51,717 bases of DNA, taken from the NCBI GenBank assembly GCA_944363575.1, contig CALVUJ010000024.1, positions 208,107 to 259,823 on the forward strand, read 5' to 3'. This DNA is from an uncultured Bacilli bacterium. GTDB lineage: Bacteria; Bacillota_I; Bacilli_A; RFN20; DUOF01. This document shows, piece by piece, positions 9,074-17,277 of this stretch. The position numbers and the translations under genes were made by a program. Below the pieces are notes generated by a model, which saw only the letters and a list, made by a program, of their open reading frames with translations, was not told where the DNA came from and ran no database searches. Every line of letters starts with the position of its first letter. The first letter of the stretch is position 1.

Positions 9074-9241
9074 TTATAATACTTTTTTACCATCGTAATA
9101 TCCACAATTAGGACACACAACATGAGATTTAATCATTTCTCCACAATTACTACAAGCACTTAAATTAGGCGCTACTAATTTTTGATGAGTTCTACGCTTT
9201 CTTTTTGCTGTCTTGGAAATTCTTCTTGCTGGTACTGCCAT
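9074..9241 (-). CDS. rpmF: 50S ribosomal protein L32
   Basis: A 55-residue protein starting [19 protein letters not shown], the typical L32 N-terminus. Four cysteines in two CxxC pairs (C30/C33 and C43/C46) make the zinc-binding form. A strong AGGAGGTG SD and a near-consensus promoter lie upstream, and two terminators lie downstream, so it is a single-gene unit. The DUF177 gene that often precedes rpmF is absent. Confidence 0.97.
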   Translation of the reverse strand: MAVPARRISKTAKRKRRTHQKLVAPNLSACSNCGEMIKSHVVCPNCGYYDGKKVL

Positions 9242-9283
9242 AAATAAACACCTCCTAAGTCCATGTATTTAGCAACATGAAAG

Positions 9284-9312
9284 ATTATATATTAGAGTAA
9301 AACTAAAGTCAA
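9284..9312 (-). promoter_or_regulatory. Sigma-A promoter of rpmF
   Basis: Minus strand: -35 TTGACT (9312-9307), 17-bp spacer, -10 TATAAT (9289-9284). Very close to consensus. Confidence 0.88.
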
Positions 9313-9345
9313 TAATTTTTCCTTAGTAATTTAACACATATCAAA

Positions 9346-9702
9346 CTATTTTTTCAAATGAACAATATAATTCTCAAGCAACCTAACATTACTTCTAGGA
9401 TCATCTAAAATAAAAGAAGAAAGAATTTTAGACCTTCTAATAATTTTTAACAACGTATTATCTTTTAAATACTCATCATTAGAATCTTCCATAACATAAT
9501 CCATTCCAAGCAAATAATCAACAGGAACCTTAAAATAATTAGCAATCTTCCTAATCATCAAATTACTAGGCATCCGCTTACCACTTTCATAATAAGAAAT
9601 AGTAGCTTTTGTAATACCTAACTCCATACTTACTTCTGTTTGAGTAACATTCTTATTAACCCTTAATTCTTTAAATCTTTTTGCAAAAATTTCATTGTGC
9701 AT
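9346..9702 (-). CDS. XRE-family transcriptional regulator
   Basis: A 118-residue protein with an N-terminal HTH_3 domain: FAKRFKELRVNKNVTQTEVS, then a recognition-helix segment ITKATISYYESGKRMPS, then the PVDYLLG end typical of the family. The last 45 residues are unrelated and may serve for dimer formation or ligand sensing. The ATG at 9702 is preceded by GAGGTG six bases upstream. A palindromic site lies upstream of its promoter, which would fit self-regulation. Target genes are unknown. Confidence 0.88.
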   Translation of the reverse strand: MHNEIFAKRFKELRVNKNVTQTEVSMELGITKATISYYESGKRMPSNLMIRKIANYFKVPVDYLLGMDYVMEDSNDEYLKDNTLLKIIRRSKILSSFILDDPRSNVRLLENYIVHLKK

Positions 9703-9720
9703 CCACAACACCTCAAGGGC

Positions 9721-9770
9721 ATTATATGTAAAAAAAGAACGTTTTATTCAAATGTTAACTTCTGGTTAAC
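9721..9770 (-). promoter_or_regulatory. Promoter and GTTAAC double-palindrome upstream of XRE gene
   Basis: Minus strand: -10 TATAAT (9726-9721) and a possible -35 TTGAAT (9751-9746) at a long 19-bp spacing. Directly upstream, GTTAAC occurs twice (9754-9759 and 9765-9770) five bases apart, 11 bases centre to centre. GTTAAC is itself a palindrome, so each could be a half operator. Confidence 0.5.
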
Positions 9771-9777
9771 TATTACC

Positions 9778-10497
9778 CTATTGTTTACGAAATTCATATA
9801 AATTATTAATTATTTTTTCCTTAATTTCACTAGATAACTCATTTGTATTTTTCTTTTCATAAACACTAGAATCAATCACATCAACAACCTTAACATTAAC
9901 TACCAAATCTTTTTTATACTTCGTAGATAAGATCTTATATGACCCATCCATCGCTAACACTACAATCTTTGTCTTAGTATCATAAGCCGGTTTCAAAGCG
10001 CCAGCCTTAAACTCTCCAGGCATATGATTCTCATCTCTAGTTCTAGTTCCCTCAGGAAAAATAACAACACTACGATTATTACGTAATTTTTCTTCACACT
10101 CCCTAATCATCCTAACAGAATCTCTAAGATTTTCCCTATCAAAAAAAATCCCTTCAATAAAATATATTATTTTCCCCACAAACGGATACTCTCTTGCTTC
10201 TTTCTTAGAAACAAAACAAAAAGGTTTATCAAAAAGATAAATCATAACTAAAGCATCCATAAACCCTTGATGATTACCTACAAATAAATATGTCTCATCA
10301 TTATTAATCTTTTCAAATCCCTCTGTCTTAATTTCCACTCTAAAAGCTTTCATAACAATATTAATTAATTTACGAGCATACGCATACCTTTCTTCTAAAG
10401 AATACTTATCCCTATTTTTCGCATATTTTCTAATCTTAGGATAAGCAAACAAAATTTTATAAGCACCCCTAAAAATAACTTTAATATATTTAAACAT
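9778..10497 (-). CDS. 1-acyl-sn-glycerol-3-phosphate acyltransferase (PlsC family)
   Basis: It transfers an acyl chain to lysophosphatidic acid in phospholipid synthesis at the inner membrane face. Catalytic motif NHQGFMD (NHxxxxD) lies near residue 75 and the FPEGTRTRD substrate-binding motif follows about 70 residues later. Length (239) is normal. The ATG at 10497 has GGTG six bases upstream (GGTGATAGTA-ATG). It is read leftward between the SSB-like gene and the XRE regulator. Confidence 0.9.
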   Translation of the reverse strand: MFKYIKVIFRGAYKILFAYPKIRKYAKNRDKYSLEERYAYARKLINIVMKAFRVEIKTEGFEKINNDETYLFVGNHQGFMDALVMIYLFDKPFCFVSKKEAREYPFVGKIIYFIEGIFFDRENLRDSVRMIRECEEKLRNNRSVVIFPEGTRTRDENHMPGEFKAGALKPAYDTKTKIVVLAMDGSYKILSTKYKKDLVVNVKVVDVIDSSVYEKKNTNELSSEIKEKIINNLYEFRKQ

Positions 10498-10544
10498 TAC
10501 TATCACCTATATAATTTTATCAAACCTAATATACTTTTCAAGAT

Positions 10545-10832
10545 TTAACTAACTTTATTTAACAACACGACCTGTTCCGCTAAAATATCACACTTTCCTT
10601 CATTATCCACCAACCTTCCTTTAATAGCAACCACATCCCCTTCTTTACAATTAAGACTAATTTTCTTACTAATCGCCACCCACAAATGACACCTAAAACA
10701 ATCTTTTTCAAAAACCCCCTCTACATTTTTATAATTTCTCTTCACTTCCACAATAAACTCATTATTATCCATCATCTTATCAAACATCGGCATCTTCTTT
10801 ATAACACCAACTAGCAACAATTGATTAATCAT
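10545..10832 (-). CDS. Short OB-fold, SSB-like protein
   Basis: A 95-residue protein starting MINQLLLVGVIKKMP, which resembles the first strand of single-stranded-DNA-binding proteins (M-x-N-x-V-x-L-V-G-x-L). Later 'CHLWVAISKKIS' and 'GDVVAIKGRLV' correspond to the SSB 'v.vwgk.ae.. ..kGd.v.v.Grl' segment. It stops after the OB fold and has no acidic C-terminal tail, so it is not a normal replication SSB. It could be an accessory SSB or PriB-like protein. The ATG at 10832 follows a GGGGG run seven bases upstream. Confidence 0.65.
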   Translation of the reverse strand: MINQLLLVGVIKKMPMFDKMMDNNEFIVEVKRNYKNVEGVFEKDCFRCHLWVAISKKISLNCKEGDVVAIKGRLVDNEGKCDILAEQVVLLNKVS

Positions 10833-10955
10833 TACTATTCCCCCTTTCTTCCATATTAAAATCTTATTCGACAAAAACATATCTTTATTTTGTTACTCTC
10901 GTTTTATTTTTGTTTCAATTATCAATATTGGTTAAAAATAATACTGGTGAAACAC

Positions 10956-11987
10956 ATGGAAGAACAAAAAACAAACTCAACAAATATATTAATAATTTTC
11001 TTTTTATCATACAGTTTTTACACTATCCAAGTATTAACCCAACAACTCTTCTACTCCTACTCCAAACAATCTATCTTTATAATATGTTTATTTTATTTAC
11101 TATTCCCATTAATGGTCTTTATAACTTGCAAAATAATTAATAATCGTATCTTAAAAAACAAAATCCAAAACAACTTCCTCTACTCTATAATATCATCCAT
11201 CTATTTATTACTTACAACAATCATATCTGTTATTAATATAAGTAACATAATACTCATATACTACTATCCACAATCATCCTTAATCATTCTTCTAATTTTC
11301 CTATCACTACCACTTATATACACCATCATAAAAGGAGAAAACAACTTTTTCTCCCTAGCCTTTATTTTATTAATGATAATGATAATATTTAAATATTCTT
11401 ACTTGGCCAACCCATCCAAGTTTGACTCATACACTTTTTATAATTTCTTTAAAATAAATAAAGATAATATACTACCAATAATCATTACTTCATCACCAAT
11501 TCTACTAGAACCACTCCTATTACTTAATAATCAAAAAACATTTTCTAATAAAATAAATCTAAAATTTGCTACTATTGCCGCTTCTATTATCTCCTTAATA
11601 GGAATCTACACTGTCTTACGCCAATTATCTGAATTCGGCATTCTCTTAGATCGAATACGCTTCCCTTACTTAGAAAGCATAAAAAATATAGTCGCAGGAA
11701 AATTCTTTGAAAACATAGATTACTATTACATATCATCCCTTGCTATCTCCATATACATAAAACTTGGTTACACTTTTATCTCCATCAAAAAAAACTTTAA
11801 CATCTCCAAAATACTTACAATTATTCTATTAATCAGCACTTTTATCTTAATATTCTTTATTGAAAGAAGCATGAACCTCTATGAATACCTTCTAACCAAA
11901 ATCTTATTCATCACATCATCCACTTTAATTATATCTTTACTCCTACTACCATTCATAAGCAAAAGGAGGAAAAAGAAACATGCCTAA
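10956..11987 (+). CDS. Spore germination permease GerB/GerKB family
   Basis: An integral membrane protein with about ten hydrophobic segments (343 residues), of the spore_permease (APC superfamily) type. In the nutrient receptor this B subunit holds the ligand-binding site in the spore inner membrane. It is first in a B-A-C operon: the A-subunit gene overlaps its end by 8 bases. The ATG at 10956 is chosen because GGTG lies six bases upstream and the region before it is not membrane-like. I could not find a convincing sigma-G promoter in the 120 bases upstream. Confidence 0.88.
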   Translation: MEEQKTNSTNILIIFFLSYSFYTIQVLTQQLFYSYSKQSIFIICLFYLLFPLMVFITCKIINNRILKNKIQNNFLYSIISSIYLLLTTIISVINISNIILIYYYPQSSLIILLIFLSLPLIYTIIKGENNFFSLAFILLMIMIIFKYSYLANPSKFDSYTFYNFFKINKDNILPIIITSSPILLEPLLLLNNQKTFSNKINLKFATIAASIISLIGIYTVLRQLSEFGILLDRIRFPYLESIKNIVAGKFFENIDYYYISSLAISIYIKLGYTFISIKKNFNISKILTIILLISTFILIFFIERSMNLYEYLLTKILFITSSTLIISLLLLPFISKRRKKKHA

Positions 11988-13365
11988 ACTAATAAACATG
12001 ACTAATAAACTAAGAAAAAAATATCAAAAAAACCAATACATTGTTTTCTTAACCATAACTGATGAAACAGAATTACTCTTAATTTATCATCGTTCAATGA
12101 CAAATATCGATTTATTACAAAAAAGTTTTATTCCTTCCCTAAGTGAAAAATCAAGAATCTCCCCAAACTTTGAAACCTTAAATATTACAGGAATAACTAA
12201 AATAGAAGAAAAAGAACTAGACGCAAATCTTTTCAGTGGAAAAGTAATCATTTATAACTACAAAAATAAAAACTTTTACGCTTTAAGCAATGATGACATC
12301 CCAACTAGACAGACCACTGACCCTATAAACGATATTTCTATTTCTGGCTCTCGTGATGCTCTAGTTGAAAGTAATGATAAAAATGTTGCTTTAATCCAAA
12401 AAAGAATAAAAAGTGATACTTTATCTATTGAACAATATACAATCGGAAAAACAACTAACACTAATGTCGTTGTAATGTATATTGATAAAGTAAGTAATAA
12501 AAAAATAATTAATAATATAAAAGATAAATTAAGTAAAATAGAAGTAGATAGTTTAACAAATATCGGTGAACTACAATCTTTTTTTACTAACAAAAAAAGT
12601 CTAATCCCTCTAATGAACTATTCTTCACGACCTGACTGGATAGCCCAATCGCTTATAAAAGGACGCATTATTATCATGATGGATGGTATTCCATTAGCCT
12701 TAATCGCCCCCTCTACTTTTTTCTTCTTTTTTGAATACCATGATTCACTAAGTGAAAACTTTTATGTTGTCCTATTTGACCGTCTAATATTTGCAATTTC
12801 CTTTTTTCTTTCCGTAATAATTGTCCCCTTTATTACAGCAGTAATCAGTTTTTACCCCGAATTTTTTCCCTTATCACTAATCGCCTCAACCATTAACAGT
12901 AGAAAAGGAATAGCCACTTCCTTCATCTTTGAAATTATCATCGTTGAAATTATTTTTCAAATCTTTAGAATATCAGGAACAAGACTATCACAAGTGATGA
13001 GTGCAGGATTACTTGTCATAGGAAGTTTACTACTAGGACGAGCAGTCATTGAAGCAGGAATACTTAGCCAAGAAGCCCTCTTTGTAGGATCCATAAGTGT
13101 TATAACAAGTTATGTAATCTCCAACAACAGCAGTTTCAACACCAGCGTTAACATACTTAGATGGTTTCTTTTCCTTTTTACTGTTCTTTTTGGCTTAGTT
13201 GGAATAAGTGTAGGTATTCTTCTAATACTTATATATCTAACATCACAAAACTCTCTAGGAGTTCCTTACATGTACCCACTCGCTCCTTTAAACACAAAAG
13301 ACTTACTAAAATCATTAATGCCTATTAATTATTTAAAAAAGAAAGGAGAAAAGAAAAATGATTAA
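11980..13365 (+). CDS. Spore germination protein GerA/GerKA family
   Basis: The A subunit of a nutrient germinant receptor (PF03323). A soluble N-terminal half of about 230 residues ends in the family motifs ISGSRDALVES and GRIIIMMDGIPLALI. Four to five membrane helices follow, and then a short basic tail. SD AGGAGG lies just upstream and inside the end of the gerB-like gene. The C gene overlaps the 3' end by 8 bases, so the three subunits are made from one coupled message. The presence of this operon is good evidence that the organism forms endospores. Confidence 0.95.
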   Translation: MPKLINMTNKLRKKYQKNQYIVFLTITDETELLLIYHRSMTNIDLLQKSFIPSLSEKSRISPNFETLNITGITKIEEKELDANLFSGKVIIYNYKNKNFYALSNDDIPTRQTTDPINDISISGSRDALVESNDKNVALIQKRIKSDTLSIEQYTIGKTTNTNVVVMYIDKVSNKKIINNIKDKLSKIEVDSLTNIGELQSFFTNKKSLIPLMNYSSRPDWIAQSLIKGRIIIMMDGIPLALIAPSTFFFFFEYHDSLSENFYVVLFDRLIFAISFFLSVIIVPFITAVISFYPEFFPLSLIASTINSRKGIATSFIFEIIIVEIIFQIFRISGTRLSQVMSAGLLVIGSLLLGRAVIEAGILSQEALFVGSISVITSYVISNNSSFNTSVNILRWFLFLFTVLFGLVGISVGILLILIYLTSQNSLGVPYMYPLAPLNTKDLLKSLMPINYLKKKGEKKND

Positions 13366-14467
13366 AAAATTAATACTCATCATCCCTTTATTATCTCTAC
13401 TATCAACTGGATGCTTTATCAAAAACAAAGATTTAAATAAAATGTTCTTCCCTATCTCAATAGGACTAAGCTATGAAGAAAACAAATATAAAGTATATTT
13501 ATACATTTTAAACACCTCTACAATTTCCGTTATAGAAACAGAAAACTACGACACCTCTACTTCTTTTATCTTAATTAGTGAAGAAGATGAAAGTATAAGT
13601 GAAGCCTTCACCAAACTAGGATTAAAAGCTGCTACTTATGTAAGTGCTATCAAAGTAAAAAGCATCGTACTACACAAATCAATTTTTGAACAAGGCCCAA
13701 TTGATTATTATCAAGTTGGACAATACTTTGTTAATAATCCTATTTTTAGAACTAAAGTACAACTATTTTTAACAAACACCGATTTAGATAAATTTTATAA
13801 TGTAAAATATATGCTCGTAGGTTCAAGAATATATTCTCACGATAATAATCAAGTGCCTGAAATTCTTCGTGCAGAAACAAAACCTTCTTTCCTACTAGAT
13901 TCTTTAAAAAGTTATGCTGATTATAATAGAATGTATTATTTTCCTGTTATTGATGTAAAAAATGAAACTCTAGAAGAAGGAGATGAAAAAGGAGAATTAA
14001 GCGGTTTAGAAACTTATTATTATAATGGAATATGTTACACAACCTATAATGATAAAAAAATAGATTGCTTGAGTGAAGATGAAGCGGAAGGACACAAATG
14101 GTATCACCAAATCAAACACATTACAATAGAGGCTTCAAATGATGAATCCACTATTAATGTAATAATAAAAAAAGCAGACTGGGACACTAAACTAAAAGAT
14201 AACAACTATTACATAAAAATTAAAACACAAGCTTACATCAACTTTAATTTATCATCATTATCAATAGATAAAATAACTGATAAAATCAATGAAAAAATCA
14301 AACAAGAAATAAAAACGACATTAACCAAATCATATGAAAAAGACATTGACATTTACCATTTAAATGACCTAGCTTTAAGAAAAGATAAACAACTAAAATA
14401 TAATTTAGAAAATGTAAATATTGAAGTAGAAACATCAATTATCAACACTACTTACTATAAATACTAG
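13358..14467 (+). CDS. Spore germination lipoprotein Ger(x)C family
   Basis: The C subunit of the germinant receptor. The N-terminal signal ends in LLSTGC, so Cys19 is lipidated. The family's N-terminal domain begins right after it with 'FFPISIGLSYEENKYKVYLYI', corresponding to 'alaig.D..' of GerAC proteins. The C-terminal domain holds the 'IKIKTQAYINFNLSS' segment and the helical 'EKIKQEIKTTLTKSYEKDIDIY' region. It ends tail-to-tail with acpS: the CTAG at 14464-14467 supplies both TAG stops. Confidence 0.92.
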   Translation: MIKKLILIIPLLSLLSTGCFIKNKDLNKMFFPISIGLSYEENKYKVYLYILNTSTISVIETENYDTSTSFILISEEDESISEAFTKLGLKAATYVSAIKVKSIVLHKSIFEQGPIDYYQVGQYFVNNPIFRTKVQLFLTNTDLDKFYNVKYMLVGSRIYSHDNNQVPEILRAETKPSFLLDSLKSYADYNRMYYFPVIDVKNETLEEGDEKGELSGLETYYYNGICYTTYNDKKIDCLSEDEAEGHKWYHQIKHITIEASNDESTINVIIKKADWDTKLKDNNYYIKIKTQAYINFNLSSLSIDKITDKINEKIKQEIKTTLTKSYEKDIDIYHLNDLALRKDKQLKYNLENVNIEVETSIINTTYYKY

Positions 14468-14775
14468 TCCTCTAAAATAACAAAAGCACAAACTAACCCA
14501 CCATCATGAGTAATACTAACATAACCCTTAAGATCTTTTAAAAAAGGTTTCCCCTTTTCATCATTTAAAACACTAATTTTATCATAATTATATAAAGAAT
14601 TATCAGCCTTATACAAAGCCTCTTTAACAGCAAAACGCTCTGCTAAATATTCTTTTTTTAAATGCTCCTTCAAACTATTAAAAACACTCATTTCCTCACT
14701 AGACAAAACTTTCCTAGCAATCTTTAAATCTATTCTTTTATAATCAACTAAATCAACACCAATACCCTTAATCAT
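14464..14775 (-). CDS. acpS: Holo-[acyl-carrier-protein] synthase
   Basis: It transfers 4'-phosphopantetheine from CoA to apo-ACP. It opens with MIKGIGVDLVDYKRI, including Mg2+-ligand Asp8. The RFAVKEALYKA motif supplies Glu52 and Lys56, and ISVLNDEKGKPF and ISITHD-like 'VSITHDGG' follow. At 103 residues it is slightly short. It overlaps the end of the YmfH-like gene by 8 bases, so it is the last gene of the ftsK-M16-M16-acpS operon. Confidence 0.95.
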   Translation of the reverse strand: MIKGIGVDLVDYKRIDLKIARKVLSSEEMSVFNSLKEHLKKEYLAERFAVKEALYKADNSLYNYDKISVLNDEKGKPFLKDLKGYVSITHDGGLVCAFVILED

Positions 14776-16048
14776 CTTTTTTTCCTTTCATCACACAACA
14801 AACACTACAAGCCTTCATTAAATACTTTTTATAAACATCTTCCAAATCCTTAACACTAATTTCTTTAATAATTTTAATTAAATCTAAATAATTAGTATTC
14901 TCAAACAAATACAAAGCAAAATACTTTGCTAAATTACTACAAGAATTACAACTTCTAATAATAAAAGATATTTCACTTTTCTTAACTTTCTCTAAATCTT
15001 CTTCCTTAAATAATTCTAAAGCCTTATTTACCCTCTCTTTAACTAATCTTTTAACTTCATCTACATCATTAACATCACTAGAAAAAGCCAAACAATTAAT
15101 CCCCTCATAACTAATAAAATCAAAATTAATATTATTAGCCAAATCTTTACTTATTAAATTATCATAAAAATCACTACTACTAGAAAACAATAACGTACTT
15201 ATAAAATCTAAACATAGTCTTTCTTTAACTACATCACCCTCAAAAGGTTTCATCTTATAAGCAATCATTATCTTATTATTATTAATATTTTCTTCAAAAA
15301 CTTCTTCTTCCTTAACCACTTCATCATACTTTTCATCAATCTTTTTAACTTCATGCTTAGAAGTCTCAAACTTCTTACTCTCTTGATTCTTTTCAATAAT
15401 CTCTAAAGTTTTATCAACATCAAAATCCCCTACTACTACTAATTTCATATTAGCTGGAGAATAAAACGTCTGATGACATAACCTTAATAAATCTCTAGAA
15501 GTCCCTCGCACTTCTTCTGGTTCACCACCAACATCAAATCTAATAGGATGTTCAAAATACAAATTATTCATCGTATGCTCAAAAATCTTTTGATCAGGCA
15601 TATCTTTATACATCAATAATTCTTGCACAATAATATCCTTTTCCTTTTCTACTGCTTCTTCACTCATCTCAAAAACACTAGGAAAATCTAAAAGCAAATT
15701 CAAACACTCTTCAAAATTATCAATCGTTGAAAAATAATAAACCGTCTTATTATAAGAAGTAAAAGCATTCGTATATGCCCCTAAATTATCATACAAATCC
15801 ATTACATTACCCTTATAATAATCAAATAAACGATGCTCTAAAAAATGAGCAATTCCCCCAACCACTAAATGTTTATTACCATCATTATCAATTAAAAAAT
15901 CACCTGTTTCAAATGAGCCAAATCCAGTACCAAAAAAAGCGCACTTCTCTTTAAAACCATCTTTTTTAATCAAATAAACATTTAGTCCATTACTAAGAGT
16001 CTTATGATAAACTTCTTCTTTTATATCAGAATATACCCATTTATCCAT
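14768..16048 (-). CDS. M16 family zinc peptidase (YmfH-like, active subunit)
   Basis: It has the inverted zinc motif of M16 peptidases, H68-F-L-E71-H72 (HxxEH), with a distal Glu143 in 'DIIVQELLMY'. The domain order is N-terminal peptidase half, linker, C-terminal M16 half (426 residues). Its start overlaps the stop of the upstream M16 gene in TAATG form. In Bacilli a YmfF/YmfH pair of this type lies near ftsK/spoIIIE. This one keeps the catalytic residues and should be the active partner. Confidence 0.92.
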   Translation of the reverse strand: MDKWVYSDIKEEVYHKTLSNGLNVYLIKKDGFKEKCAFFGTGFGSFETGDFLIDNDGNKHLVVGGIAHFLEHRLFDYYKGNVMDLYDNLGAYTNAFTSYNKTVYYFSTIDNFEECLNLLLDFPSVFEMSEEAVEKEKDIIVQELLMYKDMPDQKIFEHTMNNLYFEHPIRFDVGGEPEEVRGTSRDLLRLCHQTFYSPANMKLVVVGDFDVDKTLEIIEKNQESKKFETSKHEVKKIDEKYDEVVKEEEVFEENINNNKIMIAYKMKPFEGDVVKERLCLDFISTLLFSSSSDFYDNLISKDLANNINFDFISYEGINCLAFSSDVNDVDEVKRLVKERVNKALELFKEEDLEKVKKSEISFIIRSCNSCSNLAKYFALYLFENTNYLDLIKIIKEISVKDLEDVYKKYLMKACSVCCVMKGKKDD

Positions 16049-17277
16049 TATTTACCCTCCTTTAAAATAACACTAAACTTCTTTTTAAACAATTTACTAA
16101 CTTCATTAATTTCCTCATCTTTAACATTATTAATACGAGAAATAGTTTCATCTAAACTCCCTAAATTATAAAGAAAACACATTTTTTCTCTATTCAAAGA
16201 CTTAACCTGACTATCATCCTCTTTCTTTAAATTATTAATAATTTTCTTTTTACAAATCTCTAAAACACTTAAATCAATCTCACCCGCTAAATCACTAACA
16301 ATTTTATCAATTAATTCTAAAGTTTTACTATAATTTTTAGCCTCAATATTAGATTGTAAATAACAAAGCCCTCTTGAACTTAAATAATGTGCATATATTG
16401 AATAACAAAAATTATACTCTTCCCTAACAATCTTAAATAAATAATAATTAAACATTTCTACAAACACTAACATAGGATAATAATTTTCTTCTCCAATATA
16501 AACATTACACTCATATACAACAGCAATTGATGACTGATTAAAAGAAGAAGAAAATTCCTTATCTTCAGTATTTTCAATTTTCCCTTTATAAAAATAATTA
16601 TAAGAATGACGAACTTCTTTAAAAAACAAATATTCATTAACTAATTTCTCTACTTCTTCAAACTCAAAATCACCAATAACCATCACACTTTTACATAAAC
16701 TACTTAAATTTAAATAACTATCATAAAGATCTTTATTACTAACTCTCTTTAAACACTTAACATTACCTTCTAAAATAGGGAAATTACCAACAATCTCACT
16801 AACTTTTTTATTAACTACATATTCCTTATAATTATCTAAATTAATTAAATTTTGCTTATACTCACTAACTATCTCCTTAAAATACTCATTAACAAACTCT
16901 TCATCTTTAACTAATGGCTTATACAAAACTTCATTTAATACTTCAAATTGTTTTTTAAGCAAATTTTCATTATTTAAAACATAATCCTTATTTAAAGCAT
17001 TAACAAATAAAGAAAAACCCAATGTCGCTCCATAACCATTCTTATATGAAGATACCTTCATATCATATAAATCATTTAAATATTTTTTAAATGACTCCCT
17101 ACTAGAATGTACACCCGTTTTAGTAGTCAATAATTTCATAAGCAAATTATACAAAGTAATATTATCATCATTTAATTCACATTCAAAATTCAAAGCAACC
17201 TCTACTGTCTTAAATTTCTTTGTTTTAATCATTAAAAGCCTAACACCACTATCAAGAAAAATCTCTTTTCTATTCAT
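16048..17277 (-). CDS. M16 family peptidase homologue without zinc motif (YmfF-like)
   Basis: It has the length and organisation of an M16 protein, but there is no HxxEH in the N-terminal half, where 'YNLLMKLLTTKTGVHSSRES' stands instead. It is therefore probably the inactive partner of the downstream YmfH-like enzyme, as is usual in two-subunit M16 proteins. The start is the ATG at 17277, which has AGGAGG nine bases upstream and overlaps the ftsK stop (ATGAATAG). Confidence 0.85.
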   Translation of the reverse strand: MNRKEIFLDSGVRLLMIKTKKFKTVEVALNFECELNDDNITLYNLLMKLLTTKTGVHSSRESFKKYLNDLYDMKVSSYKNGYGATLGFSLFVNALNKDYVLNNENLLKKQFEVLNEVLYKPLVKDEEFVNEYFKEIVSEYKQNLINLDNYKEYVVNKKVSEIVGNFPILEGNVKCLKRVSNKDLYDSYLNLSSLCKSVMVIGDFEFEEVEKLVNEYLFFKEVRHSYNYFYKGKIENTEDKEFSSSFNQSSIAVVYECNVYIGEENYYPMLVFVEMFNYYLFKIVREEYNFCYSIYAHYLSSRGLCYLQSNIEAKNYSKTLELIDKIVSDLAGEIDLSVLEICKKKIINNLKKEDDSQVKSLNREKMCFLYNLGSLDETISRINNVKDEEINEVSKLFKKKFSVILKEGK

